A stretch of DNA of 64,000 bases from the NCBI GenBank assembly GCA_016287755.1, contig JAEEWT010000002.1, positions 124,001 to 188,000 of the forward strand. Reading direction: 5' to 3'. The translations under genes and the position numbers were made by a program. The notes below the pieces were generated by a model. That model did not search any database and was not told the DNA's origin. It worked only from the letters and a program-made list of their open reading frames with translations. Shown here piece after piece: positions 1 through 8,451 of this stretch (positions within the stretch are counted from its first letter, which is position 1; every line of letters starts with the position of its first letter). The stretch comes from Prevotella sp. GTDB taxonomy: Bacteria; Bacteroidota; Bacteroidia; Bacteroidales; Bacteroidaceae.

Positions 1-249
1 CTGCACTTCGCTAACCGATCCGTCCTTCTCTACGACGAAGGAAATAATCACCCTACCGCTGATCTTCTTCTCCTGGGCATCTTTCGGATAAGAGATGTTC
101 TCACTCAGGAAATTGATCATTCCCTGCATACCGCCAGGGAATACCGGCATCTCTTCCACCACGTCAAATGCATCGTTGTTCTTTACTTGCGCCTGAGCGC
201 CAAGTGTCATCATACAGGCTGCAATAGCCATCAGAATAGTCCTTTTCAT
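1..249 (-). CDS. TonB-like C-terminal domain protein, partial
   Basis: This is the first 83 codons of a gene that runs off the left edge of the window. It begins with a signal peptide (MKRTILMAIAACMMTLGAQAQ), then VVEEMPVFPGG and SYPKDAQEKKISGRVIISFVV. This is the pattern of the periplasmic C-terminal domain of TonB-family energy transducers; the full tonB at 46735-47448 has the equivalent VVERLPEFPGG and YPESARRQNQQGTVVISFIV. The cleavable signal and absence of a proline-rich spacer suggest a secreted stand-alone TonB_C domain rather than a classic anchored TonB. The C-terminal half is outside the window, so function is uncertain. Confidence 0.75.
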   Translation of the reverse strand, partial: MKRTILMAIAACMMTLGAQAQVKNNDAFDVVEEMPVFPGGMQGMINFLSENISYPKDAQEKKISGRVIISFVVEKDGSVSEVQ

Positions 250-413
250 TGTTCTATTGTTTTTAGTTAGAAAATCCCCACGGCCTTTCCGCAGGAGGTA
301 ACGTGACGAGTCCGGATCTCGCTGTTTCCGTCGGCAAAAGTAGGGAAAACCTACATACGCTCCAAAGAAATCATTACATTTGATTACACAAGAGGAGAAA
401 AAGATTACACAAC

Positions 414-443
414 ATTAAAAAAGGGCACCTTTCAGCGCCCTCT
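414..443 (-). terminator. Rho-independent terminator of ilvE
   Basis: On the minus strand AGGGC, a 10-base loop and GCCCT are followed by a run of T residues. It begins about 10 nt after the ilvE stop codon. Confidence 0.7.
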
Positions 444-452
444 TCCTATTGT

Positions 453-1469
453 TTATTCGATGACAACCGTCGTCCATCCGTGCTTGTCTTCGATGGTACC
501 ATACTGAATACCACGCAGTGTATCGAAGAGTCTCTTGGACATCGGACCAGGTTCCGGACCGAAGTCATAACGCTTACCTGTGTCAAGGTCGTCGATATAG
601 GATATCGGACTGATCACTGCGGCAGTACCGCAAGCACCAGCCTCCTCGAAAGTCTCCAGTTCATCCTCAGGAATAGGACGACGCTCCACCTTCATACCTA
701 AGTCCTCTGCCACCTGCATCAGACTCTTGTTGGTAATTGAAGGCAGGATGGAGGTTGATTTCGGTGTTATATAGGTATTGTCCTTGATGCCGAAGAAGTT
801 GGCTGCACCGCACTCATCCATGTACTTCTTCTCCTTTGCGTCGAGGTAGAACTCACAGGCATAGCCTTTCTCGTGTGCCAGGTTGTTGGCAAACAGACTG
901 GCAGCGTAGTTACCGCCTACCTTATATTTACCTGTTCCCAGAGGAGCAGAGCGGTCGTAGTCACGAACGATGACATATGGATTGCTGGAGAATCCGCCCT
1001 TGAAATACGGTCCTACCGGTGTAACGAAGATCAGGAAAAGGTATTCCTTTGCAGGATGAACACCTACCTGAGCACTTGTACCGATGAGCAGCGGACGGAT
1101 ATAGAGTGTGGCACCACTCTCATAGGTGGGAATCCACTCTTGGTTCAGGCGCACCACTTTCTTCACCATCTCACAGAACAGTTCTGTTGAAACCTCGGGC
1201 ATCATAATTCCACGACAGGTGCTCTGCAGACGAGCCGCATTCTCCTCCATACGGAACACACGCACCTTACCGTCAGGACAACGATATGCCTTCAGTCCTT
1301 CGAAAGCCTCTTGTCCATAGTGCAAGCTGGTAGCTGCCATATGCAGTTTCAGATACTCATCGGAGCAAACCTCTATCTCGCCCCACTTACCGTCGCGATA
1401 GTAGCAACGCACGTTGTAGTCAGTCGGCATATAGCCAAACGACAGACTCGACCAATCAATATTCTTCAT
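453..1469 (-). CDS. ilvE: Branched-chain amino acid aminotransferase
   Basis: This is a PLP fold-type IV aminotransferase catalysing the last step of valine, leucine and isoleucine synthesis, and the first step of their breakdown, with 2-oxoglutarate/glutamate as partner. At 338 residues it is the size of the eukaryote-like BCAT subgroup. Diagnostic stretches are FEGLKAYR near residue 57, GTGKYKVGGNYAAS with the likely Schiff-base Lys183, DECGAANFF near 219 and CGTAAVISP near the end. The start is supported by a well-formed promoter about 25 nt upstream (1494-1525) and the gene has its own terminator, so it is probably monocistronic. Confidence 0.95.
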   Translation of the reverse strand: MKNIDWSSLSFGYMPTDYNVRCYYRDGKWGEIEVCSDEYLKLHMAATSLHYGQEAFEGLKAYRCPDGKVRVFRMEENAARLQSTCRGIMMPEVSTELFCEMVKKVVRLNQEWIPTYESGATLYIRPLLIGTSAQVGVHPAKEYLFLIFVTPVGPYFKGGFSSNPYVIVRDYDRSAPLGTGKYKVGGNYAASLFANNLAHEKGYACEFYLDAKEKKYMDECGAANFFGIKDNTYITPKSTSILPSITNKSLMQVAEDLGMKVERRPIPEDELETFEEAGACGTAAVISPISYIDDLDTGKRYDFGPEPGPMSKRLFDTLRGIQYGTIEDKHGWTTVVIE

Positions 1470-1493
1470 ATTATCCTAATTAAAAGAGATGCG

Positions 1494-1525
1494 CAAAAGT
1501 ACGCATATTTGTTGAGAACGCCAAA
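1494..1525 (-). promoter_or_regulatory. Bacteroidota-type promoter of ilvE
   Basis: On the minus strand TTTG (1522-1525) is separated by exactly 20 nt from TACTTTTG (1494-1501), matching the Bacteroidota -33/-7 consensus. Transcription would start about 20 nt before the ilvE ATG. Confidence 0.7.
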
Positions 1526-1540
1526 CTTTTTCCCAAAAAC

Positions 1541-1600
1541 CTACTTTGCAGCAAGGTTTTTCTTGATTTCCTACTTCTCAGCAAGAATCTTTTTGATTTC
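1541..1600 (-). repeat. Tandem duplication of the xseB 3' end
   Basis: Bases 1571-1600 encode EIKKILAEK plus stop, the true end of XseB. Bases 1541-1570 encode EIKKNLAAK plus stop in the same frame. The 30-bp units differ at a few positions, so the duplication is not recent. Confidence 0.8.
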
Positions 1601-1762
1601 CTCGTCGGTCTTGGTAAGCTTGTCTTTGCAAAGGCGGATGAGTTCCTGTGCACGCTTCAACTGCTCCGACATCTGGTCGATATCGAGTTCATCGTTCTCC
1701 ATCTTTTGCACGAGGGCCTGCAGTTCTGCAAAGGCTTCTTCGTATTTGATATTCTCTTCCAT
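1571..1762 (-). CDS. xseB: Exodeoxyribonuclease VII small subunit
   Basis: A 63-residue acidic, fully helical protein with the XseB pattern: KYEEAFAELQALVQKMENDELDIDQ, then LKRAQELIRLCKDKLTKTDEEI. It binds the large subunit XseA to form exonuclease VII, which degrades single-stranded DNA to oligonucleotides. It lies 80 nt downstream of xseA in the same direction, with a 9-bp tandem repeat filling the gap. Its last ten codons, including the stop, are repeated immediately downstream in frame (1541-1570). Confidence 0.92.
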   Translation of the reverse strand: MEENIKYEEAFAELQALVQKMENDELDIDQMSEQLKRAQELIRLCKDKLTKTDEEIKKILAEK

Positions 1763-1786
1763 ATTCTTTGGGTTTGGGTTAATGAT

Positions 1787-1849
1787 AACTAGTGGTACTA
1801 GTGGTTCTAGTTTTACTAGTAACTCTAGTATTTCTAGTAATTCTAGGTT
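1787..1849 (-). repeat. 9-bp CTAG tandem repeat between xseA and xseB
   Basis: CTAG occurs at 1789, 1798, 1807, 1816, 1825, 1834 and 1843, an exact 9-bp spacing over seven units. On the minus strand the unit reads ACTAG plus four variable bases. The unit at 1843 supplies the TAG stop of xseA, so the six further TAGs are all in frame with that stop. Confidence 0.95.
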
Positions 1850-3144
1850 GTATCAGGCAGCACCTTGGAACGAACGCTTCCATGGGCAAGACGTGTTTCG
1901 AGTTCATCACCGGCACTCAACGCTGCAACATCCTTCACTACCTTGCCATCATGAAGCGTGATGCTGTAACCACGGCGGAGGAGAAGTGTCGGGTCAAGGC
2001 TCTTTACCTTCTCGGAAACCAGTTGAATACGATGTTGCTCCGTTTCCAATCTGCGTTCGATAAGCATTGTCATCTTTTCCTGCATACTATCGAGTCTTGC
2101 ATCCTGACGTGTTTTAACCACTGAGAACAGTCGTGGTATCGCTTCAGCAACCACTGAGAGTTGCGCATCGAGCGTTGAGAGTTTCTGTTGTGCATAACGA
2201 GTGATGCGTTCCTGAGCATCGATCAACACCTCCAGCACTTCTTTCAAATGGTCGATCAAGAAAGCTGCAGCTGCCGTGGGTGTCTTCACCCTGGTATGTG
2301 ACACCATGTCGAGAATACTCTCGTCGCGTTCATGACCTATACCCGTAATAATAGGTAAAGGGAAATTCGCCACGTTCTCTGCCAGTGCCAAGGTGTCAAA
2401 ACCTGAAAGATCGGCTGTCGCTCCGCCACCGCGGATAATGACGACACAGTCGAAAGAATTCTCGTTTCCCCTTGCCTCCATGCCTCCACTCCCCCGGAAG
2501 ATCTGCTCCAGTGCCGCAATCACACTCTTCTCCACGTCTTCGCCCTGCATCACGGCTGGAAAGAGCCGGGTATGGAACTGGAAACCGTATTCGTTATTCT
2601 CGAGTTGGTTAACGAAATCGCCATAGCCTGCCGCATTAGCACTGCTGATGACGGCAATGCGCTGACAGAACAGCGGCAACGGCAGTTCTTTCTGTAGATC
2701 GAACACTCCTTCTTCTTTCAAAACACGAATAATCTCCTGTCGTTTCCGTGCCATGTCACCCATGGTGTAGGTGGGATCAATATCTGTAACGATCCAGGAG
2801 AAGCCATAGGTTTCATGAAACTGTGCATACACCTGTAGCAACACTTTCATGCCAGCATGCAGACGTTGTCCTGTTTCCTTTTCGAAATACGGACGAAGCA
2901 GTTGCCATGACGACTGCCAGCATTTGGCAGAAGCCTGGGCTATAGGCGTATTCTCGTATCTCTTTCGTTTTCCTCCTTCTTCCGAACGATCATACTGCAC
3001 CAGTTGCATGTAGCAATGGCCACGCACCTCACGCACTTCCGACAGTTCCGCCTCCACCCAGTATTCCTGGTGAAGTTCCTCTTCTATCGTCTCCCGTACG
3101 AGTGAGTTCAGTTCATAAAGTGTCAACGCTTTTTCCATCGGCAT
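1843..3144 (-). CDS. xseA: Exodeoxyribonuclease VII large subunit
   Basis: The catalytic subunit of exonuclease VII, a bidirectional single-strand exonuclease used in mismatch and recombination repair. The N-terminal OB-fold (about residues 7-110, with YWVEAELSEVRE and GHCYMQL) is followed by the catalytic domain with the family hallmark GIGHERDESILDMVSHTRVKTPTAAA around 270-295, then a long helical region that binds XseB. The C-terminal LRRGYSI motif is also typical. At 433 residues it is of usual length. MPMEKAL gives two close start codons; the first leaves 3 nt to the upstream protease stop, implying co-transcription. The stop codon lies inside the 9-bp repeat. Confidence 0.95.
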   Translation of the reverse strand: MPMEKALTLYELNSLVRETIEEELHQEYWVEAELSEVREVRGHCYMQLVQYDRSEEGGKRKRYENTPIAQASAKCWQSSWQLLRPYFEKETGQRLHAGMKVLLQVYAQFHETYGFSWIVTDIDPTYTMGDMARKRQEIIRVLKEEGVFDLQKELPLPLFCQRIAVISSANAAGYGDFVNQLENNEYGFQFHTRLFPAVMQGEDVEKSVIAALEQIFRGSGGMEARGNENSFDCVVIIRGGGATADLSGFDTLALAENVANFPLPIITGIGHERDESILDMVSHTRVKTPTAAAAFLIDHLKEVLEVLIDAQERITRYAQQKLSTLDAQLSVVAEAIPRLFSVVKTRQDARLDSMQEKMTMLIERRLETEQHRIQLVSEKVKSLDPTLLLRRGYSITLHDGKVVKDVAALSAGDELETRLAHGSVRSKVLPDTT

Positions 3145-3147
3145 TCC

Positions 3148-4557
3148 TCACTCACCTCCTTTTCGTATTTCTTTATTATATATAGACCAGAAATCGGGTA
3201 TCCCATAACCATAGATATTGTCTGGACAGTCGGCCCGGTTTCCACCTTTCCTCACCATCTCCATGATCTCCAGCGCCGTCTTATCCGGGAAGGCCTGCCA
3301 TAGACAAGCAATCATTCCTGCTACCAGAGGAGCAGAGAAGGAGGTGCCGATATCTTTGCTGATGACCCCCCGTCCAGTGATGACAGAGGTTGGACTGCCC
3401 AAGGCCATCACATCAGGCTTCACCCGTCCGTCGGCCGTAGGACCGATGGAGCTGAAGGCGGCATTATTTCCATTGGCGCTCACTGCACCCACGGTGATGA
3501 TATCGCTCGCATCGGCAGGAACATTGATCTTTTTCCAGGTACCCATTCCATCATTTCCTGCACTGTTCACTAAGATCATTCCCTTTCGCGCCAGCATGGA
3601 GGCTGTTCGGGAAATCATCGAAGAAAGACCGTCCAGCTGACAATAGTCGTAGTTCTGCGACGGGTCGTCAAAATGATGATAGCCCAACGAACTGTTGATG
3701 ACATCCACACCTGCACTATCGGCAAACTCCACTGCTGCCGCCCAATAATCCTCTTCCACCATGGTTTCCGATTGTGTGTCTTCGCACCGTAGGAGCCAAT
3801 AGGCAGCATCGGGGGCTGTTCCGATGAACATTCCCGGTTCATTGACTGCCATGGTTGAGAGTACCATCGTACCATGATCGATTCCATGGAAGATACTCTC
3901 CTGGTTCACAGGCTGGGCAAAATCAGCAAAGCCAAGCTGTCTGACCTTAGTTAGGGCTGGTATCACATCGGCATTCATAAAACCGCCGTCGAGAACGGCA
4001 ATCACCATTCCCTTGCCTCGGAAGCCATGACGGTGAAGACGGTTACCTCCCAGCATCTCCAACTGGTCGTATGTCACGCCATCGGGATTATTGTCGATAT
4101 TATCCCATTGATTGAATTCCGTATGATAGTTCGTCCTTGGCTTTTGTCGTTCGATGGAATCAGGGGATGTCCACACCTTTCTTACGTCTTTGACAAAAGG
4201 ATATTTGCTGATCTCCTTTATCACGTCTTGTTTCTTGGTACGAACAAGCAGGGTGTTGTTCCATTTGCTTTTGGATACCATCTCGACACCTGTTGTCAAG
4301 ACCGCCTCTATATAGCGGGCACTCAAGGGCAGGTCGGTACTGTCGAGATCAAGGTTCTGACGTTTCCTCCTTTCAATCGCCCGCTGAGAAAGGAACTGTT
4401 CCGGTCGGTCGAGCGAATAATCTGTGCCATTCTTGTCTTTCAGTTCAATTCTGAACATGTAGCTTTTACCGCCAGGATATTTCACCCGATCGGTACCTCG
4501 AGCCATCAGCATCGTCGCTGACAGCAGGAACAGGAACACATTCAGCCATCTCCTCAT
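3148..4557 (-). CDS. Secreted subtilisin-like serine protease (S8 family)
   Basis: A 469-residue protein with a signal peptide (about residues 1-19), a pro-region of about 150 residues containing FLSQRAIERRKRQ, typical of Bacteroidota S8 enzymes, and a subtilase domain. The catalytic triad is visible: Asp190 in VIAVLDGGF, His228 in GIDHGTMVLS and Ser406 in GTSFSAPLVAGM, with the oxyanion Asn335 in NSAGND. It should act outside the cytoplasm on proteins. No type IX C-terminal sorting domain is seen; the chain ends soon after the catalytic domain. A TACCTTTG box (4596-4603, minus) lies about 40 nt upstream of the start. xseA begins 3 nt after its stop. Confidence 0.93.
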   Translation of the reverse strand: MRRWLNVFLFLLSATMLMARGTDRVKYPGGKSYMFRIELKDKNGTDYSLDRPEQFLSQRAIERRKRQNLDLDSTDLPLSARYIEAVLTTGVEMVSKSKWNNTLLVRTKKQDVIKEISKYPFVKDVRKVWTSPDSIERQKPRTNYHTEFNQWDNIDNNPDGVTYDQLEMLGGNRLHRHGFRGKGMVIAVLDGGFMNADVIPALTKVRQLGFADFAQPVNQESIFHGIDHGTMVLSTMAVNEPGMFIGTAPDAAYWLLRCEDTQSETMVEEDYWAAAVEFADSAGVDVINSSLGYHHFDDPSQNYDYCQLDGLSSMISRTASMLARKGMILVNSAGNDGMGTWKKINVPADASDIITVGAVSANGNNAAFSSIGPTADGRVKPDVMALGSPTSVITGRGVISKDIGTSFSAPLVAGMIACLWQAFPDKTALEIMEMVRKGGNRADCPDNIYGYGIPDFWSIYNKEIRKGGE

Positions 4558-4642
4558 AGAAAGACAAACGATTTTTAGAAATAGTATTCGTGGTGCAAAG
4601 GTACTACATATTTATAATATTACCGAAAAAACGGGTTTATAT

Positions 4643-4757
4643 TTTGGTTTTTCGCTCGTTTATCTGTACCTTTGACTTCGTCGAAGGTACTCTCGTTCGG
4701 AAAAGCAAACAAAAACAAGCTTTTGTTTGGTTTTTCGCTCACTTAATCGTACCTTTG
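4643..4757 (+). promoter_or_regulatory. Two near-identical tandem promoters before the MATE gene
   Basis: P1 has TTTG at 4643-4646 and TACCTTTG at 4667-4674. P2 has TTTG at 4726-4729 and TACCTTTG at 4750-4757. Both spacers are exactly 20 nt and nearly identical (GTTTTTCGCTC, then TTA). P2 would start transcription at or within a few bases of the ATG (4762), so its mRNA may be leaderless. An inverted repeat CAAACAAAA/TTTTGTTTG (about 4707-4729) overlaps the P2 -33 box. Confidence 0.65.
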
Positions 4758-4761
4758 CACT

Positions 4762-6132
4762 ATGGATAATAAATCTGCGACACTGGAATTAGGTACGAAG
4801 CCTGTGGGAAGTCTGCTCATGCAGTATGCCATACCAGCCATCGTGGCCATGGTGGCTTCGTCTCTCTATAATATGGTTGACTCTATCTTCATCGGTCAGG
4901 GTGTAGGACCGATGGCTATCTCGGGTCTGGCCATTACTTTCCCCTTTATGAATCTGAGCGGTGCCATCGGTGCATGTATCGGTGTAGGTGCCTCTACATA
5001 TCTGTCGGTGAAATTAGGACAGAAAGACTACTCCATGGCCCAGCGCATTCTGGGAAACTCTGTTGTCTTGAAGATTATCACAGGTATCATCTTCGGTGCT
5101 ATCTGTCTGCTGTTCCTGGATCCTATTCTCCGGTTCTTTGGAGCATCCGACAACACTCTGCCTTATGCCCATGAATACATGGTTGTCATCTTGTTAGGCA
5201 ACGTGTTTACCCACCTCTATTTTGGTATGAATGCCTTGCTGCGGGCAGCATCAAAGCCTAAGCAAGCCATGTATGCCACCATCTTCACCGTCGTATTGAA
5301 TACAGCACTCGACCCGATCTTCATCTACACCTTGGATATGGGAATACGCGGTGCGGCCTTGGCAACCATCTTGTCACAGACCACAGCTCTATGTTGGCAG
5401 ATCAAGCAGTTCTCCAATCCGCACGAGCTTCTGCATTTCAAGCGAGGTATCTACAAACTTGACTGGAGTATCATCAAGAATATCCTGGCCATTGGTGTTT
5501 CTCCATTAGCTATGAATACCTGCTCCTGCATTATCGTCATCTTCATCAATACGGCACTGGTGAAATACGGTGGTGACCTGGCAGTAGGCGCCTTTGGTAT
5601 TGCCAACCGTATCGGGTTCCTGTTCTTTATGATTGTAATGGGAATCAACCAAGGTATGCAGCCGATTGCAGGATACAACTACGGTGCCATGCATTTCGAC
5701 CGCATGCTGAAGGTGCTGAAACTGTCCATGATATCTGCCACTGCCATCATGGCTGTTGGCTGGTTGGTGGGAGAGCTGATGCCCTATCCCTGTGCCCGTC
5801 TGTTTACCACCGATGCAGAACTGATAGAACAGGCGGTGAAAGGTATCCGCCTCAACATGATTGCCTTCCCACTGATTGGCTCTCAAGCGGTCATCACCAA
5901 TTTCTTCCAATCAATCGGCAAGGCAAAGATCAGCATCTTCCTCTCTTTGTCACGTCAGATGATTTTCCTCTTACCCCTGTTAGTAGCGCTCCCGCCTATG
6001 CTGGGGGTTGACGGTGTCTGGTATGCTTTACCTACCAGCGACACCGTGGCTTTCATCGTGACTTGGATCATCATGATCAGATACATGCGTAAATTCAAAC
6101 TACAACATCAAAAGCAGATCTATGCAGCATAA
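4762..6132 (+). CDS. MATE family multidrug/Na+ antiporter
   Basis: A 456-residue inner-membrane protein with about twelve hydrophobic segments and the start typical of the MepA/DinF-like branch (LLMQYAIPAIVAMVASSLYNMVDSIFIG), repeated in degenerate form in the second half (NQGMQPIAGYNYGA). MATE transporters export cationic or lipophilic compounds in exchange for Na+ or H+; the substrate cannot be read from sequence. Its 3' end overlaps the next gene by 11 nt, indicating translational coupling. The start is set by the second of two tandem promoters. Confidence 0.92.
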   Translation: MDNKSATLELGTKPVGSLLMQYAIPAIVAMVASSLYNMVDSIFIGQGVGPMAISGLAITFPFMNLSGAIGACIGVGASTYLSVKLGQKDYSMAQRILGNSVVLKIITGIIFGAICLLFLDPILRFFGASDNTLPYAHEYMVVILLGNVFTHLYFGMNALLRAASKPKQAMYATIFTVVLNTALDPIFIYTLDMGIRGAALATILSQTTALCWQIKQFSNPHELLHFKRGIYKLDWSIIKNILAIGVSPLAMNTCSCIIVIFINTALVKYGGDLAVGAFGIANRIGFLFFMIVMGINQGMQPIAGYNYGAMHFDRMLKVLKLSMISATAIMAVGWLVGELMPYPCARLFTTDAELIEQAVKGIRLNMIAFPLIGSQAVITNFFQSIGKAKISIFLSLSRQMIFLLPLLVALPPMLGVDGVWYALPTSDTVAFIVTWIIMIRYMRKFKLQHQKQIYAA

Positions 6133-6748
6133 GAATATCATCATCAATGTAGGCAGACAATTAGGAGCGGGCGGACACGCCATCGCCAAACTGCTGGCTG
6201 AAGAGTTCAACTGTAAGCTTTTCGACAAGGAGATTCTGAACCTGGCAGCCAAGGAGAGCGGATTCTCCGAGCGGTTCTTTGAACAGAATGATGAACAGAA
6301 AGGCTTCCTGAAATCACTGTTCCATCTGCATGCCCCACATGTAGGAGACAATAATTTCTACAACAGTCGGTTCTCACAAGAGAGTCTGTTCCAGTTCCAA
6401 AGCGATGCCATCGTCAAAGCTGCTGACGAAGGGTCATGTATATTCATCGGTCGCTGTGCCGATTATGTATTACGCGACCGCGACAATGTGGTGAACATCT
6501 TCATCACGGCCAATATAGAAGACAGACTGAAGGCGGTCATGGAAAGGGACGAGTGTGATGAGTATACCGCGATGAAGATTCTGAAGACCAAGGAAAGTGC
6601 CCGTGCTTCCTACTACAATTACTATACAGGTAAGAAATGGGGGGTCGCAGAGAGTTATGATCTTTGTATCAATTCCAGCTTACTCGGATACGAGGAGACA
6701 GAGAAGATCATTGCTGCATTTATTAAAGAAAAGATGAAACTAGTATAA
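6122..6748 (+). CDS. Cytidylate kinase-like P-loop protein
   Basis: A 208-residue protein of the cytidylate-kinase-like (AAA_26) family. The N-terminus IIINVGRQLGAGGHAIAKLLAEEF is a modified P-loop, with Q and A where true CMP kinases have GxxGxGKS, followed by LFDKEIL, IFIGRCADYVLRDRDN and the lid-like YTAMKILKTKESARASYYNYYTGKKWG. The real cmk is at 48531-49226, so this paralog probably has another nucleotide- or phosphate-transfer role. The overlap with the MATE gene suggests a functional pair. Its stop codon lies inside a 9-bp CTAG repeat. Confidence 0.85.
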   Translation: MQHKNIIINVGRQLGAGGHAIAKLLAEEFNCKLFDKEILNLAAKESGFSERFFEQNDEQKGFLKSLFHLHAPHVGDNNFYNSRFSQESLFQFQSDAIVKAADEGSCIFIGRCADYVLRDRDNVVNIFITANIEDRLKAVMERDECDEYTAMKILKTKESARASYYNYYTGKKWGVAESYDLCINSSLLGYEETEKIIAAFIKEKMKLV

Positions 6749-6779
6749 CTAGTGTCTCTAGTAAAACTAGAAAACTAGA
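6738..6779 (+). repeat. 9-bp CTAG tandem repeat
   Basis: CTAG occurs at 6740, 6749, 6758, 6767 and 6775 (spacing 9, 9, 9, 8). It covers the end of the preceding gene and almost the whole gap to the phosphoesterase start. It belongs to the same family as 1787-1849. Confidence 0.9.
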
Positions 6780-6788
6780 AAGAAGATT

Positions 6789-7286
6789 ATGAAGAAAATC
6801 GGCATCATCAGCGATACGCACAGCTACTGGGACGAGAAGTATCTTCACTATTTCGAGCCCTGCGACGAAATCTGGCACGCCGGCGACATCGGCAGTGTTG
6901 AGGTGGCAGAGAAGTTAGCTGCCTTCCGTCCGTTCCGTGCTGTTTGTGGTAACTGTGATGGTGGAGACCTCAGACTGATGTATCGTGAGCTCAACCGGTT
7001 CAAGATAGAGGATGTGGATGTGCTCATCAAACATATCGGCGGCTACCCTGGCAACTACGATGCCAGTATCCGCTCTACCCTCTTCGCTAATCCGCCGCAA
7101 CTCTTCGTTGCCGGACATTCGCACATCCTGAAGGTGAAGTACGACAAGACGCTCAACCTGCTCCATATCAATCCCGGAGCCGCAGGACTGCAGGGCTGGC
7201 ACAAGGAGCGCACACTTATCCGACTCACTATCGACGGAAATGAATTCAAAGATTTAGAAGTGATCACTTTAGGTGGTAAATTGTGA
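6789..7286 (+). CDS. YfcE/MJ0936-type metallophosphoesterase
   Basis: A 165-residue cytoplasmic calcineurin-fold phosphoesterase of the small phosphodiesterase class. Metal ligands are visible in order: Asp9 and His11 (SDTH), Asp33 (HAGDIGS), Asn55 (CGNCD), His82 and His110/His112 (GHSH), ending with NPGAAG. These enzymes hydrolyse phosphodiesters with two Mn or similar ions; the natural substrate is unknown. It is probably the third gene of the MATE operon. Confidence 0.9.
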   Translation: MKKIGIISDTHSYWDEKYLHYFEPCDEIWHAGDIGSVEVAEKLAAFRPFRAVCGNCDGGDLRLMYRELNRFKIEDVDVLIKHIGGYPGNYDASIRSTLFANPPQLFVAGHSHILKVKYDKTLNLLHINPGAAGLQGWHKERTLIRLTIDGNEFKDLEVITLGGKL

Positions 7287-7314
7287 AATAGTAAATAATG
7301 TAAAATAGTAAGAT

Positions 7315-8451
7315 ATGAAGCGAACGATTGTCATTACCGGTGGCGCAGGCTTTATTGGAAGTCATGTGGTGCGCCTATTTGTGAACAAATACCCGGATTA
7401 CCACATCATCAACCTTGACAAGCTGACGTATGCGGGGAATCTGGCTAATCTCAAGGACATTGAGGATAAGCCCAACTACGAGTTTGTGAAGATGGACATT
7501 TGTGATTTCGATGCATTCTACCAGCTGATGCAAGACAAGAAGGTGGACGGCATCATCCATCTGGCAGCAGAGAGTCATGTGGACCGTAGTATCAAGGATC
7601 CCTTCACCTTTGCCAAGACCAACGTCATGGGAACACTGTCTTTGCTCCAGGCTGCCAAGCTCTATTGGGAGTCGTTGCCAGAGAAATACGAGGGCAAGCG
7701 TTTCTACCATATCTCTACCGATGAGGTGTACGGTGCATTGGAACTGTCGCATCCAGAAGGCATCGAGCCGCCGTTTACTACAACAGCCAGCAGTGCTGAG
7801 CACCATCTTGCTTATGGCGACAAGTTCTTCGTGGAGACAACGAAGTACAATCCTCACTCACCCTATTCGGCCGCCAAGGCTTCTTCCGACCATTTTGTAC
7901 GTGCTTACCATGACACTTACGGAATGCCTGTTGTGGTGACGAACTGCTCGAACAACTACGGTCCTTACCAGTTCCCCGAGAAACTGATACCTCTCTTTAT
8001 CAATAATATCCGTCATCGCAAGCCTCTGCCCGTATATGGTAAGGGAGAGAACGTACGCGACTGGCTGTTCGTGGAAGATCACGCCCGTGCCATCGACCTG
8101 ATTTTCCATGAGGGAAAGATTGCCGAGACATACAACATCGGAGGTTTCAACGAGTGGAAGAACATCGATATCATCAAGGTCGTCATCAAGACCGTTGACC
8201 GTCTTCTGGGACGTACCGAAGGCGAAGACATGGATCTCATCACCTTTGTTACCGACCGTGCCGGACATGATCTCCGCTACGCTATCGACTCATCAAAGCT
8301 GCAGCGTGAGCTTGGTTGGGAACCAAGTCTGCAGTTCGAGGAAGGTATCGAGAAGACCGTCCGTTGGTATCTCGACAACCAGGAGTGGCTCGATAATGTC
8401 ACATCAGGTGATTATCAGAAGTATTACGATAACATGTACGCCAACAGATGA
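7315..8451 (+). CDS. rfbB: dTDP-glucose 4,6-dehydratase
   Basis: An NAD-dependent short-chain dehydrogenase converting dTDP-glucose to dTDP-4-keto-6-deoxyglucose, the branch point of 6-deoxysugar synthesis. It has the Rossmann GGAGFIGSH at 9-17, the catalytic Thr135-Asp136-Glu137 in STDEVYG, and Tyr184/Lys188 in [10 protein letters not shown]. At 378 residues it is slightly long, owing to an insertion between STDEVYG and the YxxxK motif. The start overlaps no neighbour. purT follows with a 4-nt ATGA overlap. No rfbA (thymidylyltransferase), rfbC or rfbD is in the window. Confidence 0.95.
   Translation: MKRTIVITGGAGFIGSHVVRLFVNKYPDYHIINLDKLTYAGNLANLKDIEDKPNYEFVKMDICDFDAFYQLMQDKKVDGIIHLAAESHVDRSIKDPFTFAKTNVMGTLSLLQAAKLYWESLPEKYEGKRFYHISTDEVYGALELSHPEGIEPPFTTTASSAEHHLAYGDKFFVETTKYNPHSPYSAAKASSDHFVRAYHDTYGMPVVVTNCSNNYGPYQFPEKLIPLFINNIRHRKPLPVYGKGENVRDWLFVEDHARAIDLIFHEGKIAETYNIGGFNEWKNIDIIKVVIKTVDRLLGRTEGEDMDLITFVTDRAGHDLRYAIDSSKLQRELGWEPSLQFEEGIEKTVRWYLDNQEWLDNVTSGDYQKYYDNMYANR

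Noticed and set aside
453..1469. Long plus-strand frames opposite ilvE, lacZ, lutB and other genes
   Set aside because: They mirror the codon periodicity of well-identified genes on the other strand and have no domain or signal of their own.
1787..1849. The TAG ladder as evidence for stop-codon reassignment
   Set aside because: xseA has its normal C-terminal end at the first TAG and other genes in the window use TAG as an ordinary stop.
3148..4557. The S8 protease as a type IX secretion cargo
   Set aside because: The chain ends soon after the catalytic domain; there is no C-terminal sorting domain.
6122..6748. Calling this gene cmk
   Set aside because: The P-loop is altered and the genuine cmk with GKST lies at 48531-49226.
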